Origin: Novosphingobium sp.
GTDB taxonomy: Bacteria > Pseudomonadota > Alphaproteobacteria > Sphingomonadales > Sphingomonadaceae
Assembly: GCA_017745295.1 (NCBI GenBank)
Contig: JAGHZR010000001.1
Location: forward strand, 124,001 to 188,000
Direction: 5' to 3'
Length of the DNA: 64,000 nucleotides
Shown: positions 32,622 through 41,108 of the stretch, piece after piece
Layout: the number at the start of each line of letters is the position of its first letter
How positions within the stretch are numbered: the first letter of the stretch is position 1
Program-made: the position numbers and the translations under genes
The notes under the pieces: model-generated
The model's database searches: none
What the model was told of the DNA's origin: nothing
Seen by the model: the letters and a program-made list of their open reading frames with translations, nothing else

Positions 32622-33080
32622 TCAGGCGAGGATCTCGCGCAGGAACCAGGCGCGCTGTTCGGCTTGGTCGGTCCAGTCGTCGATGATGCCGTCGGTGGCA
32701 TTGTCGCCCGCTTCGCCGGCCAGTTCCTTGGTCGCCTTCAGCGCGGCGACATAGGCGGTGTTGTCCTTGAACAGTTCCTTGACCATGGCCTGCGCGTCGA
32801 GACCGGTGTTGTCCTCGTCCTTGATCGAGGTCTTGGCACCGATTGCGCCGATCGAGGTCAGCGTGGTGCCGCCCAGCTTGCGCACGCGCTCGGCGATCAG
32901 GTCGGTCAGGCCGAACACTTCGGTGGCCTGGGCGTCGAACAGCAGGTGCAGGTCGTGGAACTGCGGGCCGCGGACGTGCCAGTGGAAGTTCTTGGTCTTC
33001 ACATAGAGCGCGAAAGTGTCCGCGAGCAGCCCGTTCAGACTGTCGATCAGAGCGGCCTTGGAATTGTCCTTGGAAGTCAT
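32622..33080 (-). CDS. dps: Dps-family DNA-binding ferritin-like protein
   Basis: A 152-residue four-helix ferritin. The ferroxidase residues between subunits are readable: His33 in KNFHWHVRG, His45 and Asp49 in LHLLFDAQATE, Asp60 in GLTD, followed by IAERVRKLGG. Dps oxidises ferrous iron with hydrogen peroxide, stores iron and protects DNA in stress or stationary phase. The start is the ATG at 33080, after a GGGGAACC stretch. An EcfG-like promoter lies 60-85 bp upstream, consistent with general-stress control. The gene stands alone; its downstream region shows no strong terminator. Confidence 0.94.
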   Translation of the reverse strand: MTSKDNSKAALIDSLNGLLADTFALYVKTKNFHWHVRGPQFHDLHLLFDAQATEVFGLTDLIAERVRKLGGTTLTSIGAIGAKTSIKDEDNTGLDAQAMVKELFKDNTAYVAALKATKELAGEAGDNATDGIIDDWTDQAEQRAWFLREILA

Positions 33081-33140
33081 GACGATGGTTCCCCTGGTTA
33101 CTGGCTGATGTGTCTGTCTGGTGACTTATGTAGAAAGGTG

Positions 33141-33165
33141 AACGCGGAAATGAACCCCCGGTTCG
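33141..33165 (-). promoter_or_regulatory. EcfG-like general-stress promoter for dps
   Basis: On the minus strand CGAAC (33161-33165), a 16-base spacer and CGTT (33141-33144), one base from GGAAC-N16-CGTT. It sits 60 bp before the dps ATG and just beyond the stop of the preceding membrane-protein gene. Confidence 0.6.
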
Positions 33166-33179
33166 CGATCAATTTCCGA

Positions 33180-33737
33180 TCAGAGTATCGAAAATTCCCG
33201 CAGGAACAGCACCAGCGCCGCCACGACCAGCGCAAGGCCGACGATCCGCCGCACCCAGCGTGCTGCGGGATTGTCGAGAATCTCGGAGAAGGCCCATGCC
33301 ATGATGGCCAGAACGGCGCCGCCCAGCCCCCCGGCCGCGCCCGAGGCGAGCGGAGCGGCCATGCCGACGCCCATGCCGAAAATGAGGAAGCGCGGCGCAT
33401 CCGTGATCTGGCTCGCCAACAGCACCAGCAGCAGCGCGCCGAGCGAATTGGTCGGCTCGGCAGGACGGCGGCGCGGCACGAGGATCAGCGATTCGAGGCC
33501 CGCCAGCCCCAGCGCGATCGCCGCGAAGATCGCCCGCGCAGGCGGCGGCAACTCGGCCAGCACGATTCCCGCCACCCAGGCGGCGAGAGCGGCGGTCAGC
33601 CCCGCGCTCAGCAGCGCCACCAGCAGGACGCCGGGGCGCTGGCCCTGCCGCGCGGAGAGTCCGGCGATGGTCATCTGGTCCCGCGCGCCGAAACCGGCGA
33701 GCAGAACCGCGATGAGCGTGAGGTAGAACGCGGGCAT
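33180..33737 (-). CDS. Hypothetical multi-spanning membrane protein
   Basis: A 185-residue protein with about six hydrophobic helices. Motifs are FGARDQMTIAGLSARQG after helix 1 and ITDAPRFLIFGMGVGMAAPL in the middle. These two charged-residue loops in each half are faintly reminiscent of the two E-x-GD-K-T repeats of GDT1/UPF0016 cation transporters, but the key residues differ. I do not assign a function. It lies between the HAD phosphatase and dps, on the same strand, with 19 bp to the phosphatase stop. The last codons precede the dps promoter directly. Confidence 0.7.
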   Translation of the reverse strand: MPAFYLTLIAVLLAGFGARDQMTIAGLSARQGQRPGVLLVALLSAGLTAALAAWVAGIVLAELPPPARAIFAAIALGLAGLESLILVPRRRPAEPTNSLGALLLVLLASQITDAPRFLIFGMGVGMAAPLASGAAGGLGGAVLAIMAWAFSEILDNPAARWVRRIVGLALVVAALVLFLREFSIL

Positions 33738-33756
33738 CCTGGCCGCGTCCCGGTAA

Positions 33757-34524
33757 TCAGCCCGCCTTCTGGCAGGCGACGATGGCGGCGATAACGTTCG
33801 CGGTGTCAGCCGGATCCCGCACGCAGATCGTGTCGAGACCCATGGCCTTGGCCGGATAGTCGTTGCCGCCGGGGAAGATGGCGTCGCCGATAAACAGCAT
33901 GTCCGCCTCGGCCACGCCGCTGTGCTCGGCGAGGCGCTTCAGGCCCCAGGCCTTGTCCACACCCGGCTGGGTGACGTCCACCGACGTCGCGCCGCCGAGG
34001 TTCACCGAGACGCCGGGCAGGCGCTTCACCAGATCGGCCTGGATCACCTTGCGCTTGGCGAAGTCCGGGTCCCAGACTTCCTTGGCTTCGAGCGGGGCCT
34101 GCTGGCCGAGCGCCGAGAACGTGATCTGGCTGCCGCGATCCTCGATCCGCTCGCCCCAGGTCTCTTCCGGGGTGAACCCGGTGGCCGCCAGCGAGGCGTC
34201 GAAGGCCTCCAGGATCTCGCGCTTCTGCTCGTCGGTGAACAGCTCGGCATAGACCGGGGTCCACCCCCCACCCCCTTGGGCCTCATCCTTGTGCACATAG
34301 AGCTTGGCGCCACTGGTCGGCATCAGCCAGAGCCGCGAACGGTCCGCATGGGCGGGCAGGCGGCTGGCCACCTGCTTGTCGAACTGCGGCCAGTCGCCGC
34401 CGGAAATCACGGCGACTTGCGCCACTTCCAGCAGCGCGGCCATGAGCTGCGCCATCTCGTCGGTCAGCGGCTGCTTGCTCAGCGCCAGAGTGCCGTCGAG
34501 GTCGAACGCTACGATCTGCTTCAT
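33757..34524 (-). CDS. HAD-superfamily phosphatase (HAD-IIB, phosphomannomutase/trehalose phosphatase-like)
   Basis: A 255-residue HAD hydrolase. The catalytic DxD motif is FDLDGTLA (Asp8, Asp10). Motif II is AVISGGDWPQF, and motif IV is MLFIGDAIFPGGNDYPAK. The cap contains RGSQITFSALGQQAPLEAKE, characteristic of the HAD-IIB phosphomannomutase/SPP-like group. It probably acts on a sugar phosphate. It is divergent from the otsB-GH15-otsA operon by about 300 bp, so a role in trehalose or related sugar-phosphate turnover is reasonable inference. The start is the ATG at 34524. The frame stays open beyond it, but that stretch lies in the promoter region. Confidence 0.85.
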   Translation of the reverse strand: MKQIVAFDLDGTLALSKQPLTDEMAQLMAALLEVAQVAVISGGDWPQFDKQVASRLPAHADRSRLWLMPTSGAKLYVHKDEAQGGGGWTPVYAELFTDEQKREILEAFDASLAATGFTPEETWGERIEDRGSQITFSALGQQAPLEAKEVWDPDFAKRKVIQADLVKRLPGVSVNLGGATSVDVTQPGVDKAWGLKRLAEHSGVAEADMLFIGDAIFPGGNDYPAKAMGLDTICVRDPADTANVIAAIVACQKAG

Positions 34525-34710
34525 TCCCTGCCTTTTCGCATTTGCGTGTGAAGTGGCCCTGCCATCATCGGCACAGGAAGGAAATCGTGTTCCTGCGCCA
34601 ATACGATGACAAATTCCGTGAAACGTGCCGGAAATTCCATGGACTGCAACGCTTTGCCTTGAAACCGGCGATATTTTTCCCGGCCCTGGAACACGCGCTC
34701 CATCGCTGCT

Positions 34711-34735
34711 GGAACCGGGCGCGGGACCGTTCGTT
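34711..34735 (+). promoter_or_regulatory. EcfG-type general-stress promoter for the trehalose operon
   Basis: An exact GGAAC (34711-34715), 16-base spacer and CGTT (34732-34735) lie 85 bp before the otsB ATG. Trehalose synthesis is a classical target of the alphaproteobacterial general stress response. Confidence 0.7.
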
Positions 34736-34819
34736 GCACTGCGGTATCCGGCCCGCCCGGCGCGCGTTTCGCCGTGACAGGGGTGGCCATCCTCCTGCGA
34801 AGGTGCAAGACTGACCGCA

Positions 34820-35641
34820 ATGACCGATCCACGCGAAACCCCCTCGCTGGCGGAACATGCAGCATTTCCCCGCGATCTGCCGCCTCCTCCGTTTCTCGCT
34901 GCCCCGGCGGCCGAGCCTATCGCGCTGTTCCTCGACTTCGACGGCACCCTCGTCGAGATCGCCGACCATCCGGACGGCGTCGCCGTGCCGCCCGATCTGC
35001 CCGCGCTGATCGCCCGCCTTTCCGAGCGCCTCGAAGGCCGTTTCGCAGTCGTGACGGGCCGCTCGCTGGATGCGCTCGAAGCCCTGCTCGGCCCGCTCGA
35101 TGTGGCTGTTGCAGGCTCTCACGGCGGCGAATTCCGCCCGGCGGGAAGCCGCGACGTCGAGGCGCTGGCGCAGCCGCTTCCCGAGGAGGTGACCGCGCGC
35201 CTGTCCGCTTTCGCAGAGGCCCATGGCGGACTGCTGGTCGAACCCAAGCCGTTCAGCATCGCCGTGCACTATCGCCGCCACCCCGAAGCGCTCGCCGCCC
35301 TGCTCGCCTGCGCCGAGGAAACGGCCGCGGCCTTCGCCCTGAAGCTCAAGCACGGCAAGCAGGTGATCGAACTGGCCATGCCCGGCTCCGACAAGGGCAG
35401 CGCGGTCCGCCGCTTCATGGCCATGCCGCCTTTCGCAGGCGCGACCCCGCTCTTCGTCGGCGACGACGTGACCGACGAGGACGCCTTCGCCGCCGTCTCC
35501 ACGCTCAGCGGATCCGGCATACTCGTCGGCCCCTTGCGCCAGACCCACGCCGCATGGCGTCTCGGCAGCGTCGCCGAAGTCCATCGATGGCTCGCGGCCA
35601 TCGCAGACATGAATTCACCCAAGGAGAACAGCCCCGCATGA
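34820..35641 (+). CDS. otsB: Trehalose-6-phosphate phosphatase OtsB
   Basis: A 273-residue HAD phosphatase. It has the catalytic LFLDFDGTLVEIADHPDGV motif with Asp39 and Asp41, VVTGRSLDALEALL, VAGSHGGEFRP, and the C-terminal FVGDDVTDEDAFAAV magnesium site. It releases trehalose from trehalose 6-phosphate made by OtsA, two genes downstream. The N-terminal 35 residues are a Pro-rich leader. The stop overlaps the next start (ATGA at 35638-35641). Its promoter matches the general-stress sigma consensus. Confidence 0.95.
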   Translation: MTDPRETPSLAEHAAFPRDLPPPPFLAAPAAEPIALFLDFDGTLVEIADHPDGVAVPPDLPALIARLSERLEGRFAVVTGRSLDALEALLGPLDVAVAGSHGGEFRPAGSRDVEALAQPLPEEVTARLSAFAEAHGGLLVEPKPFSIAVHYRRHPEALAALLACAEETAAAFALKLKHGKQVIELAMPGSDKGSAVRRFMAMPPFAGATPLFVGDDVTDEDAFAAVSTLSGSGILVGPLRQTHAAWRLGSVAEVHRWLAAIADMNSPKENSPA

Positions 35642-37452
35642 GCGCGCTCGAACTCTGGCCTATCGGCAATTGTCAGGTCTCCGGCCTGATCGACACCCAT
35701 GGCGCCCTCGTCTGGGGCTGCGTACCCCGCGTCGACGGCGACCCCACGTTCTGCGCCCTGCTGCGCGGCCCCGAAGGGCAGGACGCCGGGACCTGGCGCT
35801 TCGAACTGGAGAACCAGACCTCGGTAACCCAGCGCTATTCGCGCAACACCCCGATCCTCATAACCCGGCTGGAAGACGACAAGGGCGGCGCGGTGGAAGT
35901 GATCGACTTCTGCCCCCGTTTCGAACGCGCCAGCCGCACCTACCGCCCGGTCGCCTATGCGCGCATCGTCCGCCCGGTCAGCGGCTCGCCGCGCATCCGC
36001 ACGGTGCTGACGCCGATGAGCGGCTACGGCGCGCAGCTGGCACCGACCACGCGCGGCTCCAACCACATCCGCTACCTCGTCGAGCGCAACACCCTGCGGC
36101 TCACCACCAATGCCCCGGTCGGCTACGTGCTCGACGAGCGCTATTACCGGCTCGAAGGCCCGCAGCACTTCTTCCTCGGCCCGGACGAACCCTTCACCGG
36201 CGATATCGAGCACGAGCTGGAATCGATGCTGCGCCACACCGGCGACTACTGGCGGCTCTGGGTGCGCGGCCTCGCCACCCCGCTCGACTGGCAGGACGCG
36301 GTGATCCGCGCGGCGATCACGCTAAAGCTCTGCCAGCACGAGGAAACCGGTGCGATCGTCGCCGCGCTCACCACTTCGATCCCCGAGGCGCCGGGCAGCC
36401 AGCGCAACTGGGACTATCGCTACTGCTGGATCCGCGACGCCTATTACACCGTGCAGGCGCTGAACCACCTCGGCGCGCTGGACGTGCTGGAGAAGTACCT
36501 CGCCTACTTGCGCAATATCGTCGACGATGCCGAGGGCGGCGCGATCCAGCCGCTCTATGCGGTCAGCGGCGCGCGCGAGATCATCGAATGGGAGGCCCCG
36601 GACCTAGCCGGCTATCGCGGCATGGGGCCGGTGCGTATCGGCAATGCCGCCTATTATCAGGTCCAGAACGACTGCTACGGTCAGATCGTCCTGCCTGCGA
36701 TCCAGGCCTTCTCCGACCGGCGCCTGCTGCGGATCGCGACGAAGGAGGACTTCGCCAGCCTGGAGCAGGTCGGCGAAATGGCGTGGAAGACCCACGACCA
36801 GCCCGACGCGGGCCTCTGGGAACTGCGCACCCGCACGGCGGTCCATACTTATTCCAGCGTGATGAGCTGGGCCGCCTGCGACCGTCTGGCCAATGCCGCC
36901 GAGTTCCTCGGCCTCGACGACCGCGCGGCCGTCTGGCGCGAGCGGGCCGGGACGGTGCGCAAGAACATCGACGCCCATGCGTGGCATGAAGTGGAGGCGC
37001 CCGAGTTCGACGACAGCGGCGCGGGCGGCCACTATGCCGCCAGCTTCGGCGGGTCGCAGCTCGATGCCAGCCTGCTCCAGATGGTGGAGCTGCGCTATGT
37101 CGAGGCCGACGATCCGCGCTTCCGCGCCACGCTCCAGGCGGTGCAGAAGGCACTGCGCCGGGGCGAGCACATGCTGCGCTACGACAGCGAGGACGATTTC
37201 GGCCTGCCCGAGACCGCCTTCAACATCTGCACCTTCTGGCTGATCGAGGCGCTCCACCGCAGCGGCCAGGACGAGGAAGCGCGCCGTCTGTTCGAGGCCA
37301 TGCTCGACCACCGCACCCAGTCCGGGCTGCTGTCGGAGGACATGGATTTCGAGACCGGCGAGCTGTGGGGGAACTTTCCGCAGACCTATTCGCTAGTAGG
37401 TATCATCAATTGTGCCGGGCAGCTGTCCCGGTCGTGGCGGGACTGGCGCTGA
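35638..37452 (+). CDS. Glycoside hydrolase family 15 protein (glucoamylase/trehalase-like)
   Basis: A 604-residue (alpha/alpha)6-barrel enzyme. It has an N-terminal beta domain (LIDTHGALVWGCVPRVDGDP, PTFCALLRG), then catalytic segments PEAPGSQRNWDYRYCWIRDA and DDFGLPETAFNICTFWLIEA, and a C-terminal end with LLSEDMDFETGELWGNFPQT. GH15 members hydrolyse alpha-glucosidic bonds; bacterial relatives next to otsAB are often trehalases. No signal peptide is present, so it is cytoplasmic. Its place between otsB and otsA, with a 4-bp overlap to otsB, suggests that it balances trehalose turnover. Confidence 0.93.
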   Translation: MSALELWPIGNCQVSGLIDTHGALVWGCVPRVDGDPTFCALLRGPEGQDAGTWRFELENQTSVTQRYSRNTPILITRLEDDKGGAVEVIDFCPRFERASRTYRPVAYARIVRPVSGSPRIRTVLTPMSGYGAQLAPTTRGSNHIRYLVERNTLRLTTNAPVGYVLDERYYRLEGPQHFFLGPDEPFTGDIEHELESMLRHTGDYWRLWVRGLATPLDWQDAVIRAAITLKLCQHEETGAIVAALTTSIPEAPGSQRNWDYRYCWIRDAYYTVQALNHLGALDVLEKYLAYLRNIVDDAEGGAIQPLYAVSGAREIIEWEAPDLAGYRGMGPVRIGNAAYYQVQNDCYGQIVLPAIQAFSDRRLLRIATKEDFASLEQVGEMAWKTHDQPDAGLWELRTRTAVHTYSSVMSWAACDRLANAAEFLGLDDRAAVWRERAGTVRKNIDAHAWHEVEAPEFDDSGAGGHYAASFGGSQLDASLLQMVELRYVEADDPRFRATLQAVQKALRRGEHMLRYDSEDDFGLPETAFNICTFWLIEALHRSGQDEEARRLFEAMLDHRTQSGLLSEDMDFETGELWGNFPQTYSLVGIINCAGQLSRSWRDWR

Positions 37453-37512
37453 GCCGGTCCCGCAAAGCGTGTTCGCCACCATCTATTCAGGACACGCCAC
37501 AGGGGATTTGCA

Positions 37513-38931
37513 ATGGGTAGATTGATCGTCGTCTCGAACCGGGTCTCGGTTCCCAAGGCGGCCGGGGCAGCCGGAGCGCAGGGTGGACTTGCCGTGGCGC
37601 TCAACTCGGCGCTGCGCGAGCATGGCGGCATCTGGTTCGGCTGGTCGGGACAGGAGACCGAGGACTTCACCGGCCACCTCGACATGCAGCGCAACGACGG
37701 CGTGACCACCGCGACGATCGACCTCGAACCGCAGGATATCGAGGAATACTACAACGGCTACGCCAACCGCACGCTCTGGCCGCTGTTCCACTACCGCATC
37801 GACCTGACCGAATACGACCGCAACTTCGGCGAGGGCTACGAGCGGGTCAACGCCCGCTTCGCCGATTCGGTGCTGCCGCTGATCGAGGACGACGACCTCG
37901 TCTGGGTCCACGACTATCACCTGCTCCCGCTCGGTTCGCAGCTGCGCGAAAAGGGCGTGAAAAACCGCATGGGCCTGTTCCTGCACACGCCCTGGCCGCC
38001 GACCCGCCTGCTGGTCTCGCTGCCGTTCCACGAACGGCTGGTCGCCTCGATGCTGGAATACGACGTGATCGGCTTCCAGAACACCGAGTGGCTGGAGAGC
38101 TTCCTGCACTATGTGCAGAAGGAAATGGGTCTGAAGGTCGGCCTCGACAATTCGGTCGAGTACAAGGGCCGCAAGGTGATCGCCCGCGCCTTCCCGATCG
38201 GCATCGACTTCGCGGAATTCACCGAGGCCGCACAAGGACCCGAGGCCAAGGAAGCCCACGACCGCCTCAAGTCCAGCGTGCGCGGCCGCAAGATCCTGAT
38301 CGGGGTGGACCGGCTCGACTATTCGAAGGGCCTCGGCGAACGCTTCGAGGCCTTCGGGCGCTTCCTGGCCGACAATCCCGAGGATTCGGGCAAGGCCGTG
38401 CTGCTCCAGATCGCCCCGCCCTCACGCGGGGACGTCGCCAGCTACCAGCAGATTCGCGAGGATCTCGAACGCAAGACCGGCCATATCAACGGCGCCCATG
38501 CCGATGTCGCCTTCGTGCCGATCCGCTACGTCAACCGCGGCTATCCGCGCGCGCAGCTTGCCGGGTTCTACCGCGCGGCGGACATCGGCCTCGTCACCCC
38601 GCTGCGCGACGGGATGAACCTCGTCGCCAAGGAATATGTCGCGGCGCAGGACCCCGACGATCCCGGCGTCCTGATCCTCTCGCAGTTCGCGGGAGCCGCG
38701 CATCAGCTCAAGGATGCCCTGCTCGTCAATCCGCATTCGATCGAGCATGTTGCCGAGACCATCCGCAAGGCGCTCGACATGCCGTTGGCCGAACGCCGCA
38801 AGCGCCACGCCAGCCTGCTCGCCTCGGTCCGCGAGAACGACGTGCAGCGCTGGCGCGAGGACTTCGTGAAGGCGCTCGAAGGCAAAGGGTCGGAGAAAGC
38901 GGCCAAGGCAAAGCACAACGAAGCGGCCTGA
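37513..38931 (+). CDS. otsA: Trehalose-6-phosphate synthase OtsA
   Basis: A 472-residue GT20 enzyme. It has the N-terminal [11 protein letters not shown], the GGLAVAL loop, [29 protein letters not shown] (nucleotide-sugar site) and [16 protein letters not shown]. It transfers glucose from UDP- or GDP-glucose to glucose 6-phosphate. It follows the GH15 gene by 60 bp, in the same direction, and with otsB completes the OtsAB pathway. The C-terminal 20 residues are Lys/Ala-rich and poorly conserved. No terminator is evident after it. Confidence 0.96.
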   Translation: MGRLIVVSNRVSVPKAAGAAGAQGGLAVALNSALREHGGIWFGWSGQETEDFTGHLDMQRNDGVTTATIDLEPQDIEEYYNGYANRTLWPLFHYRIDLTEYDRNFGEGYERVNARFADSVLPLIEDDDLVWVHDYHLLPLGSQLREKGVKNRMGLFLHTPWPPTRLLVSLPFHERLVASMLEYDVIGFQNTEWLESFLHYVQKEMGLKVGLDNSVEYKGRKVIARAFPIGIDFAEFTEAAQGPEAKEAHDRLKSSVRGRKILIGVDRLDYSKGLGERFEAFGRFLADNPEDSGKAVLLQIAPPSRGDVASYQQIREDLERKTGHINGAHADVAFVPIRYVNRGYPRAQLAGFYRAADIGLVTPLRDGMNLVAKEYVAAQDPDDPGVLILSQFAGAAHQLKDALLVNPHSIEHVAETIRKALDMPLAERRKRHASLLASVRENDVQRWREDFVKALEGKGSEKAAKAKHNEAA

Positions 38932-39233
38932 GTGATTCGCCGGCCGGTTTAATTGTCCAGCCTGAGTGATTCTCCTGAGAGTATCTGCCCGGATTTCCGG
39001 CAGTGCTCTCTTGGGCTACCCCCTAAGAGCGCGAATTCATCAGGAAAGTCCCATGAAAACCGCTGTTATTTGCAAAACGTCACTCGCTTGCCACCAATCT
39101 GACCTCTAACGTCACTAAGAAGGGAAATGCGGAAGTCACTCTCCGCAAAGTCACGCGGCAAAGTCGCGGGCTGCAGGATGACCAAACGGCGCCCGGGAAA
39201 CCGGCTCTGCCAAGAACAGGCATTTGGAAGATT
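38932..39233. other. Intergenic region downstream of otsA
   Basis: About 300 bp. A 13-base direct repeat, gcctgagtgattc, occurs at 38926-38938 (over the otsA stop) and 38960-38972. Nothing else is recognisable apart from the GGAAG ribosome site for the following gene. Confidence 0.45.
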
Positions 39234-39488
39234 ATGAGCACGACCCTATATGGCGAATGCGTAAGCGCAGGCGGATCCACGGCGGTCCGCATTTCCGATC
39301 TCGCCAGCCTCGGCTGCGCGGTAGAGACCGATGCGCCCGCCACCACGATCGAAGGCGATCTCACTTTGTGGATCGGCGCTGTCGGCCCCTTCGCGGCGAC
39401 CGCGATCCGCAACGGTGCGCGCCGCCTCTCCGTCCGCTTCACCGAACCGCTGGATACCCAGATCGTCCAGCATTTCGCACTCGCATAA
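39234..39488 (+). CDS. Small PilZ-like domain protein, degenerate
   Basis: An 84-residue protein. VRISDLASLGCAVETD matches the PilZ D/N-x-S-xx-G strand, and LTLWIGAVGPFAATAIRNGA followed by RRLSVRFTEPLDTQIVQHF matches the end of a PilZ beta barrel. The RxxxR motif that binds cyclic-di-GMP is missing from the N-terminus, so it may not bind the nucleotide or may act through protein contacts. It sits at the edge of the EPS locus, transcribed away from it, and ends at a strong terminator. A GGAAG ribosome site precedes the ATG. Assignment to PilZ is moderate. Confidence 0.6.
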   Translation: MSTTLYGECVSAGGSTAVRISDLASLGCAVETDAPATTIEGDLTLWIGAVGPFAATAIRNGARRLSVRFTEPLDTQIVQHFALA

Positions 39489-39494
39489 TGGAGA

Positions 39495-39518
39495 AAGGCC
39501 CGCCGCTAGGCGGGCCTT
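39495..39518. terminator. Intrinsic terminator after the PilZ-like gene
   Basis: A perfect 10-bp stem, aaggcccgcc and ggcgggcctt, with a gcta loop, ending in TTCC. Confidence 0.8.
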
Positions 39519-39607
39519 CCATCCCTATTACAGCCTCTTAGCTTTTGAGTTACCGCATTTCCCGGGTCATCGGGTGATGCCACCTGATGAGAAAAGGCTC
39601 CAACGGC

Positions 39608-40963
39608 TCACGCAGGAATCGGCCCCGCATCCGGCACCTTTTCCTTCGCCGACGTGCCGCGCCCAACCGAAACGTAAGTGAACCCGGCCTCGCGCAGATG
39701 CTCCGGCTTGTAGACGTTGCGCAGATCGATGAGCACCGGCGCCTTGGCGATAGCCTTGATGCGGGCGAGATCGAGCGCGCGGAAGGCGTCCCACTCGGTC
39801 ACGAGGACGATCGCATCGGCGCCCTCGATCGCCGCGTAAGTGTCGGGCTTCATTTCCACGTCGGGCATGAGCGGGCTGGCCTGCTCCATGCCCTCGGGGT
39901 CGTAGGCGGCGACGCGCACCCCGGCATCGGCGAGGGTCTGGGCGATCGCGATCGCAGGCGAATCGCGCATGTCGTCGGTATTGGGCTTGAAGGTCAGCCC
40001 CAGCATGGCGACCCGCTTGCCGCGCGCCGCCTCCACCCCGCCGAGGGCATCGACAACCTTGCGGCCCATGGCGCGCTTGCGGGCATCGTTGACCTTGACC
40101 ACTGCCTCGACGATGCGGACCGGGCTGTCGTAGTCCTCCGCCGTCTTGAGCAGGGCCAGGGTATCCTTGGGGAAGCAGGAACCGCCATAGCCCGGCCCGG
40201 CATGGAGGAACTTCGAACCGATGCGGTTGTCGAGGCCGATGCCGCGCGCCACGTCCTGCACATTGCCGCCAACTTTCTCGCAAAGGTCGGCCATCTCGTT
40301 GATGAAAGTGATCTTCACCGCGAGGAAGGCATTCGCGGCATACTTGGTCAGTTCCGAGGAGCGGCGGCTGACGAAGAGGATCGGCGATTCGTTGAGGAAC
40401 AGCGGGCGATAGACCTCGCGCATGACCTCCCGGCCGAGGTCGTCCTCGGCACCGATGACGATCCGGTCCGGCCGCTTGAAGTCGCCGATCGCTGCGCCCT
40501 CGCGCAGGAATTCCGGGTTGGAAACGACCGAGACCCGGTGCGCCGGGTTGCAGGCACGGATGATCCGCTCCACCGCATCGCCGGTGCCGACCGGCACGGT
40601 CGACTTGGTGACGACCACCGCATCGCCGGACAGATGCTCGCCGACTTCCTGCGCCACGGCATGGACGTAGGACAGATCGGCATGGCCGTCGCCGCGCCGC
40701 GAGGGCGTGCCCACGGCGATGAAGATCGCCTGCGCTCCGGCGATGCCCGCGGCGAGATCGGTGGTGAAGGACAGCCGCTTTGCCGCGACGTTGGATTCCA
40801 CCAGTTCGGCCAGCCCCGGCTCGTAGATCGGCATCATGCCGTGGAGCAGCCGCCGGATCTTGCTTTCGTCCTTGTCGATGCAGACGACCTCGTGGCCGAA
40901 ATCGGCGAAACAGGCACCCGAAACGAGGCCGACATAGCCCGATCCTACCATCGCAATCTTCAT
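39608..40963 (-). CDS. UDP-glucose 6-dehydrogenase, TuaD/RkpK type
   Basis: A 451-residue nucleotide-sugar dehydrogenase. It has the N-terminal NAD fold IAMVGSGYVGLVSGACFADF, the KSTVPVGTGDAVERII strand, NPEFLREGAAI, and the catalytic cysteine (about residue 263) in GYGGSCFPKDT, followed by LGLTFKPNTDDMRDSPAIAI. It oxidises UDP-glucose to UDP-glucuronate with two NAD+. The length and motifs fit the longer TuaD/RkpK branch, distinct from the second dehydrogenase at 47905-49071. The start is the ATG at 40963 (MKIAMVG). It is the downstream-most gene of the EPS block on this strand. Confidence 0.95.
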   Translation of the reverse strand: MKIAMVGSGYVGLVSGACFADFGHEVVCIDKDESKIRRLLHGMMPIYEPGLAELVESNVAAKRLSFTTDLAAGIAGAQAIFIAVGTPSRRGDGHADLSYVHAVAQEVGEHLSGDAVVVTKSTVPVGTGDAVERIIRACNPAHRVSVVSNPEFLREGAAIGDFKRPDRIVIGAEDDLGREVMREVYRPLFLNESPILFVSRRSSELTKYAANAFLAVKITFINEMADLCEKVGGNVQDVARGIGLDNRIGSKFLHAGPGYGGSCFPKDTLALLKTAEDYDSPVRIVEAVVKVNDARKRAMGRKVVDALGGVEAARGKRVAMLGLTFKPNTDDMRDSPAIAIAQTLADAGVRVAAYDPEGMEQASPLMPDVEMKPDTYAAIEGADAIVLVTEWDAFRALDLARIKAIAKAPVLIDLRNVYKPEHLREAGFTYVSVGRGTSAKEKVPDAGPIPA

Positions 40964-41108
40964 GGTGCTTCCAGTCCTTCCGAACGGGGGAGATGAACGG
41001 AGGAAAGGTATCCCTGTCCCCCGCCCGCTCGGCAAGTCAGCCATTCGGGCAGCAACTTAGCCTAATTCTCTCTCGCTCCAGCCGGAGCGGCGCATCGGAG
41101 ATCGCCTC

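Noticed and set aside
33180..33737. GDT1/UPF0016 cation transporter call
   Set aside because: The two-loop layout is suggestive, but the E-x-GD-K-T residues are not present.
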